Shown: positions 57,457-64,000 of the stretch, piece by piece | Numbering within the stretch: position 1 is the first letter of the stretch | How the letters are laid out: every line of letters begins with the position of its first letter | NCBI RefSeq assembly: GCF_022376445.1 | Contig: NW_025954964.1 | Coordinates: forward strand, 620,001 to 684,000 | Source: Fomitopsis serialis | Taxonomy: Eukaryota; Basidiomycota; Agaricomycetes; Polyporales; Fomitopsidaceae | Length of the DNA stretch: 64,000 bases | Direction: 5' to 3' | The notes under the pieces: model-generated | Databases searched by the model: none | Told to the model about the DNA's origin: nothing | What the model saw: the letters and a program-made list of their open reading frames with translations, nothing else | Translations under genes and position numbers: made by a program

Positions 57457-59127
57457 ATGAAAACTCCCGTAATTAGTCAGTTCTTAGACTAGCGTTGTCG
57501 AGCGCAGGGTATTGACCTGATCCTGTTCAGTCGATGCAGATCCAGGCGTGGACGATGTCATCGCGATGTGAGTTCGGGGCACTCTAGTCTCGACGTGTAC
57601 TGGATTTTGGACAGATTGCTTGCCCTCGCATCTCCGGAACTCGACGTCCGCGCGATCATTATCTCGTATGGTGAGCGTTGTCCGTCTAGCGCTCGTCTGC
57701 TTCGCTAACAACGCGCAACCATTCCAGGTAACACTACTTTAGAAGCCTCCCAGTAAGCATTTATACAGTGACGCAGCCGAGTATCTCATAGCGACGTCCT
57801 ACAGTCTCAACATCATCAAGCTGTATCACACTCTATTGCAGCACCTAGAGCAATTCCCTGAACAGAAGTCTCGCTTCCCTGGTCTTTCTGGTGATCGAAA
57901 GGTAATCCTTGCCAAAGGCTGCAGCCATCCTCTTGCAGGGGCAGACCATAGCGCCGAGTACTTCCACGGCCGGTACGTAGAGGTGCTGGCTCTTCATCCC
58001 CAATTTAGCCCCATCTCTTCGTCAGCGATGGACTTGGGGACATGGACCAGCGCCATCCCGATCTCAGTGTCGAAGTATCCACCGCGGAGCATTCGCATTT
58101 ACTCCTCACCGACCGGCCTGGTGTAGAGGTGGCCCTCGATCTCATCGAGAGTGAACCTTCCAGGAGTATCACTTATGTGGCGCTAGGTCCCCTCACTAAC
58201 CTCGCTCAGCTGTTGCGGCTAGGAGGGGACTCGGTCAGAGATCGAATTGGACGTGTTGTGTGCATGGGCGGGGCTCTGGACGTTCCGGGTAACACCAGCC
58301 CGGTAGCAGAATGTGAGTGACTACGTCGCAATTTCCGTACATACATAGTTCCCTGGCTGACCAGAGGTATAGTCAACTTCTTTGCCGACCCGTACGCTGT
58401 CAAGGAGCTGCTCACGCCAGACGATCCTAACACCAGCATCCCTCTCGAGCGCTTCCTCTTACTCCCCTCGATATTACCACTCCGCACGAGCTACCCTTCC
58501 CTATCTACGCTGCTCGAGTCGACCCAACCTTCGAAAACGCGACGGTACGGCCTTCCCGACCGGAGGACAAGCCGCCGCTTGTACACTTCACAAGCTCCTT
58601 CCTCGAGCGGACGCGCGAGATCATGGTCGGTTTCGGCAAAGATGCCATGGAACTCCACGATATCGTCGCTGTCTGGTGTGCAATTGCCAATCCGCCTGTC
58701 GAGGTCGAGACCGTGGGCGCCCTGCCGAAGCTGCAGCCCGGGTGGAAGGCTTCACGACGCAAGTTCCAATTGAGCGGTAAGAAGGGTGAGGCTGCGTCCC
58801 TGTGACTGGTACTGACGTGTTTATGTACGTAGGGTCGGTGAGATCACCAGGGGTATGTGCGTAGTGGACCTGCGAGAAGATCCGGGGGCGTATGCCCCCG
58901 GTGCGAACCGCGCCGAGGTGCAGGCTGAGCTTGAGAAGCATCATCTGCACCACTCCGGGCCGTTCGAATCCACCGCCCTCCCCGCTCAAGTCGAAGTCGA
59001 GCGTGCCAGTGACGCTCAGCTGCCAAACCACACCGCTGTAGGCGGGGTTGCTTGTGTCTTCGAGACTCCTGGGCCGGAGGCACTCCTTACACTGCTGCTC
59101 GAGCGAGTTTGGGGTGTGACTACCTAG
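57457..59127 (+). CDS. Inosine/uridine-preferring nucleoside hydrolase
   Basis: Hydrolyses ribonucleosides to base and ribose in salvage. The start at 57457 is fixed by the join MKTPVI/IDADPGVDDVIA, which gives the calcium-binding D-x-D-P-G-x-D-D motif. Next come LLALASPELDVRAIIISYGN, KVILAKGCSHPLAG, FHGRDGLGDMD and YVALGPLTNLAQLLRL. GRVVCMGGALDVPGNTSPVAE and NFFADPYAVKELL follow, then the C-terminal active-site region ELHDIVAVWCAI and RGMCVVDLRED. About nine exons. One C is missing at CCCC 58464-58467, and one base probably near the exon end at 58776. It is larger than bacterial enzymes because of an insertion with TFENATVRPSRPEDKPP, as usual in fungi. Confidence 0.92.
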
Positions 59128-59345
59128 TTCAGCAGTTGCCGAAGCGCTGCGAATGCAGTACTTGCGAAAAGGTGTTCTACTAATACAGTACAGTTCTAGA
59201 GATTAGCCCATCCATGAGTGTACGCGTCTCTAGGTAGGTGGCTCTCGGGAAAACACAAGCAAGAACTCGTAATGCAAGCCCTCTGGTCGCGTGCCACTCA
59301 AGATACAGTGCAATGGTTGCGATCGGTATAGACATGAATAGATCG

Positions 59346-61426
59346 TCATCGGACCACTTCCACGAACTCTTCTTCTGCCTTCTTGTCCAGCACCGAAGGC
59401 GACTTGCGATCTGCGTCGCTGATGGACTCTGCGTCTGCGTGCTTCTGCTTGGTTGTTGCGATCTCATCAATGGTCCGCCACCTGAAGCCGCCCTTCATTG
59501 CCTGGTCGATGACCATGCCGCTGCGGGACGAAACACGAATCAGCTGAGACCCAACGGCCGATTGATGGACCACGTACACAGCGTAGACGGTCATGGCACG
59601 TAGCCGCTGAAAGGTACCATGTACGAGTGCGCGGTGTTGGTGTCCGCGATGACACCTTGCGCTGGAGGGTACCAGGCGCCGCCTCCGACACCCTGGGACA
59701 GCAACGTCAGTCAATGTCCTTTTATTGCTACAAAGAGTAGTACTAACCATGACGACCAAGCCGGAGCCACGCTTTGTGTGGCGACCGAGGTTCTTCGTCG
59801 CCAATGTGAAGATCACCTGAAGAAGGGTTCGCCTCAGTGATGTCGGCTCATAAGTAGGTAGCAGGGGTCACTCACGGGATAGCAAATGGACTCGAAGAAG
59901 AAGAGGATGAAGAGGCAGACGGCTCCTCCAATTCCAGGCACGAAGCTGTGCAGACTGCAAAGATGGAGCACATCACACCGTAGATGGCGAGCAGCAACGC
60001 AGGGTCGATGAAGTTGAGCAGCACAACGCCGACGAACCGTCCAACGGTGAATGTGATCTGGCAGTAGGAGTACAGCTGACTCGCAAGCGGCTTGCTGATG
60101 CCGATGTTCTTGTCGAAAAAATAGTTGACCGCCATAGAAGCAACCCCAACTTGGGCACCGCTATACTTGGGGTCAGCCATTGGCCAAGACACGGAGACTT
60201 CAATGGCATACGTGTATGTCGTCTGCGCCACCCAACCGAAGATGCAATGGTATTGCTTCCAGAACGGCTCTTCATCATTCGTCAATCCAGCTTCCTCCAT
60301 CTCAGCTGAGAGAGCGTCTTCAGAGATTTCGGGCAAAGGACAGAAGCTATAGCTAAGGTAAGACCTTGCTTGTCCAATGGCAATAAGGATCGAGCTCACA
60401 AGAAAAGGATGTTCAGGACTAGTCCGAGGCCCGCAACAGCAAGGTAGACCCTGTCAAGTCGAATTTAGCACGTGTAGGAGCGAGTGGCAAGAGTTACTCC
60501 TACCATTGCACAGTAGCAAGCGATGTCGCATTCTTGCCTGTGAAGAAATACTTTGAGGCGATCATAGGTCCCGCGAAGGATGCTACGCCCTGCCATGCTT
60601 GGCTGAAGTTGAGGCGAGCGGCAGCATACTTTGGCGATCCAAGGACTGTGATGTAAGAGTTGGCAGCCACCTCCAGGCAAGACAGACCACATCCTGCGGG
60701 GGAGAGGGGGTTCAGACGGGCCTTGCAGTCAGGAAACTACGACCTACCGATGACGAACGTGCACCCCACGAAGCCCCCGTACTTTGCATATACTGCCGAC
60801 GGCCAAAAGAATATGGCACCTGCATGACAAGTCAGTGGCGTTCACTTGGACTCCGGTGATGCACACTGACCCAGAGAGTAGAACGTTAAACCCATATGGA
60901 TTCCTTTCTATCTTCAATTATCAATGAGGCGCCGTGTGGGCCCGTGATGCACCAAACCTTGTAGCCATATTTTCTCATCTAGCACGAGGTCAGTAATGAA
61001 TGAGAGCAAGGTTATGGGGTACTCACGAAGGCACCAGCGATAGGCGCGTAGACGAGATATGCTCCCTGTCCCACATAGTGACTATGAGGTCCGATCCAGG
61101 CATGACCAGGGGACTACGCACGAAGTACGCCACCTGCAACATCGTACTCTGGAGCTTCGAGATCCCGAATACTGTCTGGAAGTGCGCGTTGAGGACATCA
61201 AGCAACTGTTGGCGGGTGAGCGACCTGGACAGGCTTCAAGGCAGACAGTCGCTACTCACGCCATACGCGAAGCCCCATGTGAAGAAAAGCGAGGTCACAA
61301 GGGCGAACGCGAAGCCCCACTCCCTGCGGGAGAGCTCGGTACCTACAGGCATTAGGTTCGTCGCTGTTCTCGTGTCTGACAAGGTTAACTTGGACAGCAC
61401 GTACCGGTCGTCTCAGCAGGTGCCAT
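59346..61426 (-). CDS. MFS sugar transporter, FHS/FucP-like
   Basis: Twelve-helix proton-coupled sugar (fucose/glucose/galactose) permease in the plasma membrane. Substrate not visible. The start at 61426 gives MAPAETTG, then TELSRREWGFAFALVTSLFF and TWGFAYG. After introns come LLDVLNAHFQTVFGISKLQS and TMLQVAYF/GAYLVYAPIAG. LEVAANSYITVLGSP, RLNFSQAWQGVASFAGPMIA and KYFFTGKN are hallmarks of the fucose-permease family. The C-terminal half includes QLYSYCQITFTVGRFVGVVL, VGGGAWYPPAQGVIAD and FSGYVAMTV. The cytosolic tail is charged and ends AEEEFVEVVR. One base is missing near 59596 (GTAGCC stretch). Many small introns. Head to head with the gene at 61898. Confidence 0.9.
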
Positions 61427-61897
61427 GGCGGGGAGGCGAGGTGTTCAGAAGCACACGGCGTCCAGGATAAATACCCCGGGATGTGTAGCTCCATATTGTG
61501 CGGGGTACATCCCAGAAGGAGGTGTCACGCCGGAAAGTAGGGAGGGAGGCGAGCACCTGAGCCCGCGTGATGATCCCGCATGTCGGACACGGTTCACTAC
61601 GGTCCGCGAAGGTTGCCCTGCCCGCGTCTTTTCTTGGTTTGCGTTGAGTCTCCACCCACAGCGCGCGACTCAGGTCCTGTGATGGTCTGCTGCCGCCGCG
61701 TCGCGGGGCGCAGAAACCGATCAACCAATTCATTGCAGCACACATGAGTGCGACGCTACGAGATCGCCTGCCTGATTTGGCCTGGAGTGTTTGATGGGAC
61801 TCGATCCCGTGACCCGTGTATCGGTGCGCGTGTCCGCAGACTTGGCCTTGATTTTGGCACAGATCGCTTCCGCCACATCCCCCACCGATCAACCAGC
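61427..61897. promoter_or_regulatory. Divergent intergenic region, transporter / acidic protein
   Basis: About 0.47 kb between two starts facing away from each other. No element recognised. Confidence 0.35.
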
Positions 61898-63030
61898 ATG
61901 CAGGCTTCCTCGACGCAGGCACAGTCGCCAGCACCAAGCCTGCCCTTCTTTCTTGCGGTCAGCACTTGTCGGCGCGCTGCATGAGTCGCGGTTCTTTGTG
62001 CGCTGACCGCGCCTGCTCGTGTACTCCAGAACGTATACCCCACCGTCAAGACTCGTCATCCCGGGGAGGGAAGGAGAAAATGGCGTCTCCGAGCAGTGGA
62101 GGAGTTTTGGAAGCTTCCTGCTGAACAAAAGGCATCATACGCCAAGGTGCGTGAGGATCTCCCGAGGTTCTCGCTCGCGATGTCTCGACGGCTGTCCTGA
62201 TCCTTCCCTCCCAGCGGGCACTCGTGTCCCCTGCTAGCGCAGAACCCGACTTTGTAGCGGACGACGATCCGTTTGACGATATATCTGACGACGCTCCCGG
62301 CCTCGGCATCCTCGTACGCACTGACTACTCCAACGAGGAAGCCTGGCAGGCATTCTACGGCAAGCTCCAGGAGAGCGAAGCAGAGTTCGCGTCAGCGCAA
62401 TCCCCCGAGGATGACCCCATGGCTGGAGACGTACCTCAGGCAGCAGAGGGAAGTTCAAGCTCCGGGCCTGATAACGGTCCCAGTGCCATGGACGAAGACG
62501 ACGACGACGACGACGAAGAACCACCGCACATCTTCTTTGTCGTCAACGCTCCGCCGGAAGGCCGCGCACGGCTCACGAACATCTCCAACGTCGCAGCCCT
62601 CCGGCTGCTGAATGACGTGGACGTCCGCGCTGCGCCCTCCCCGCCCCCAGGCACCAAACGCATCAAGCCGCCAAACAGGCTTGTCGATCATGACGGGTGG
62701 CAGGAGACATACACCGGCAAGACCGTCTGGATATACGACGCGAGGTCAAACGCCGACCAGTGCGTGCGGCTTGTGAGCGGGCACGGAGGGCCGTACGGGA
62801 CCGCGTCGTGCGTGTCCCATCCCTCAATGTCACTATTTGCGTGTGACTGATTCTACTGCTGCGGGCTGTGCGACAGCGGGGACAGCTGGCGCGCCCGCGT
62901 CAGCCATATCTGCGAGCTGCAGGTGAATCTCGCCTCAGGTGCAATGTCCATTGATTTCGGCGGGATGGACAGGTGGGATTACGACGAGCGGGTGCGGAAT
63001 ATGGAAGAAGCGGTGCGGCCTATGAATTAG
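61898..63030 (+). CDS. Conserved Agaricomycete protein, acidic, unknown function
   Basis: I recall similar unnamed proteins in other mushroom-forming fungi but no function. Exon 1 (61898-61957) encodes MQASSTQAQSPAPSLPFFLA. Exon 2 encodes NVYPTVKTRHPGEGRRKW and VEEFWKLPAEQKASYAK. Exon 3 encodes RALVSPASAEPDF, then an acidic, disordered part with a run of Asp (MDEDDDDDDEEPP). LTNISNVAALRLLNDVDVR, RIKPPNRLVDHDGWQE and VWIYDARSNADQCVRLVS follow. The last exon, after a gtgcgt...gacag intron, encodes GDSWRARVSHICELQV, IDFGGMDRWDYDERVRN and ends VRPMN. All phases agree without a frameshift. No signal peptide or membrane segment. Confidence 0.8.
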
Positions 63031-63517
63031 GTGAGGTCCATATTAGGCTGACAAATGCGAGAAGCTGAATTGACCGGACACAGACCGGCACGCCCATCGT
63101 CGACGGTTGCTGTGCAGTGTCTGACGTAGGCGCATGTTCGTCTGTACCACCCTCAGGCCAGGCTGTAGACTTTCGAACGTCTTCGGCACGGAAGCACCGG
63201 GCTCACGACGTCGAAGGCAAAATATAGCGCCATCCCTTTGTGGCGTTTCAAATGGACGTCTTATACATAGTTGGACGGTGGGACGAATGTGGTCCGTCCT
63301 ACCACAGCAGGTCGGAATTAGGCATTAGGCTACAGTACATCCGCATTACAGTCATTGTACAACAATAACATAAGGATAGCATGCATCGACAGATAAGGAT
63401 AGAAATGCCAGGGCGCACGGCCACCAGAGCCACTGCGGAGCGTCGTCAGGATGGTCAACAGGGAGCTGCGATCCGAGGACTTACGTGCGCCAATGTTAGA
63501 TGTCGGAGGGGAAAACG
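63031..63517. other. Convergent 3' intergenic region
   Basis: About 0.5 kb between two convergent genes. No gene recognised. Confidence 0.4.
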
Positions 63518-64000
63518 TCAATGCGGTTGTGGCAACCTGCTGCTGGATGTCCCTGCATCCTCCGGACCTGATGAAGAGCGCGTGGACCGCACATCCGACA
63601 TTCGCTGTGCGGTGCTCGATGATTCGGGGCTTGTTGCGTCGTCGTCTGTAATTCGACGCTCGTCCTCATCCTCAACAAGACCAGTGCAATCCAAGTACCC
63701 ACCACAGCATTCCGACTCGGAGTAGCCGCTGTTGCTCGGCCCCGCCTGCGAGGGTCCTGGCATCCGAGACTGTTGCTGGGGGTAGCTGGATGGCTCTGGG
63801 GGCCCGCGGAAGAGATCGCGGTGGAGAGCGTGCAGAGGCGGCAGCTCGATTCGTTGTCGGGGCGAGGGCGGCAGCCGGTGGTGTGGCTGTGGTAGTGGCG
63901 AGGGTGTGAACGACGGCGTGGCAAGCGACGTGGGGGTGTGGTTCTGGATGGGAGGAAGGCGGAGACTGGAGGCCGATGACGGCTCAGAGCTAGGCGGTGG
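63518..64000 (-). CDS. 3' end of a gene running off the window
   Basis: An open frame enters from the right edge and stops at 63518, giving about 160 residues. It is rich in Pro, Ser, His and Gln (PPSPRQRIELPPLHALHR, GPPEPSSYPQQQSRMPG). Near the end it has ESECCGGYLDCTGLVEDEDE, then a Ser/Thr-rich tail ending SSSRLPQPH. The Cys-Cys-Gly-Gly-x-x-x-Cys pattern followed by acidic residues resembles cysteine-rich regions of HapX-like bZIP iron regulators, but the DNA-binding part is outside the window, so the assignment is tentative. Confidence 0.6.
   Translation of the reverse strand, partial: PPPSSEPSSASSLRLPPIQNHTPTSLATPSFTPSPLPQPHHRLPPSPRQRIELPPLHALHRDLFRGPPEPSSYPQQQSRMPGPSQAGPSNSGYSESECCGGYLDCTGLVEDEDERRITDDDATSPESSSTAQRMSDVRSTRSSSGPEDAGTSSSRLPQPH

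Overview
The window is nuclear DNA from a filamentous basidiomycete, most likely a wood-decay type Agaricomycete. The evidence is genes split by many 45-110 bp introns with GTRNGY donors and CTNAC branch sites, GC-rich third codon positions, and protein families typical of that group: XlnR-like Zn2Cys6 regulators, F-box/LRR proteins, a caleosin and DUF4436 membrane proteins. No virus, plasmid, CRISPR array or intact transposon was seen. I joined exons by hand from splice signals and protein family knowledge, so splice sites are models, not data.

Left part (1-20 kb). In order: a Zn2Cys6 regulator (-); a mitochondrial SDH assembly factor 4 (+) with a one-base frameshift; about 2 kb with nothing recognised; a hemerythrin-like protein (+); the DEAD-box helicase Dbp10 (+), broken by many one-base losses; the queuine tRNA-ribosyltransferase QTRT1 (-); mitochondrial tyrosyl-tRNA synthetase (+), head to head with QTRT1; and a TM9SF/EMP70 nonaspanin (-).

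Middle part (19.7-40 kb). F-box protein (+), an intronless coiled-coil/low-complexity protein (+), the BAR protein Rvs161/Hob3 (-), a large Ser/Pro-rich protein of unknown role (+), a second F-box/LRR protein with a C-terminal hydrophobic segment (-), PRMT1 (-), a small BRI3-like membrane protein (+), and a secreted protein with an extreme histidine-rich domain (+).

Right part (40-64 kb). Three head-to-tail DUF4436 membrane-protein genes (-) with a period of about 2.8 kb. The third copy is a pseudogene. Then PINX1/Pxr1 (-), an AlkB-like dioxygenase (+), a caleosin (+), a short-chain dehydrogenase (+), RACK1/Cpc2 (-), a nucleoside hydrolase (+), an FHS/FucP-type sugar transporter (-), a conserved acidic protein (+), and the 3' end of a gene running off the window (-).

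The genes do not form an obvious pathway cluster. Housekeeping functions dominate: ribosome biogenesis (Dbp10, PINX1, RACK1), tRNA biology (QTRT1, TyrRS), membrane traffic (TM9SF, Rvs161). The most unusual items are the histidine-rich secreted protein and the DUF4436 tandem array. A general caution: about eleven conserved genes need one-base insertions, mostly in short homopolymers, to read through. I think this is mainly a property of the assembly, not of the genes.
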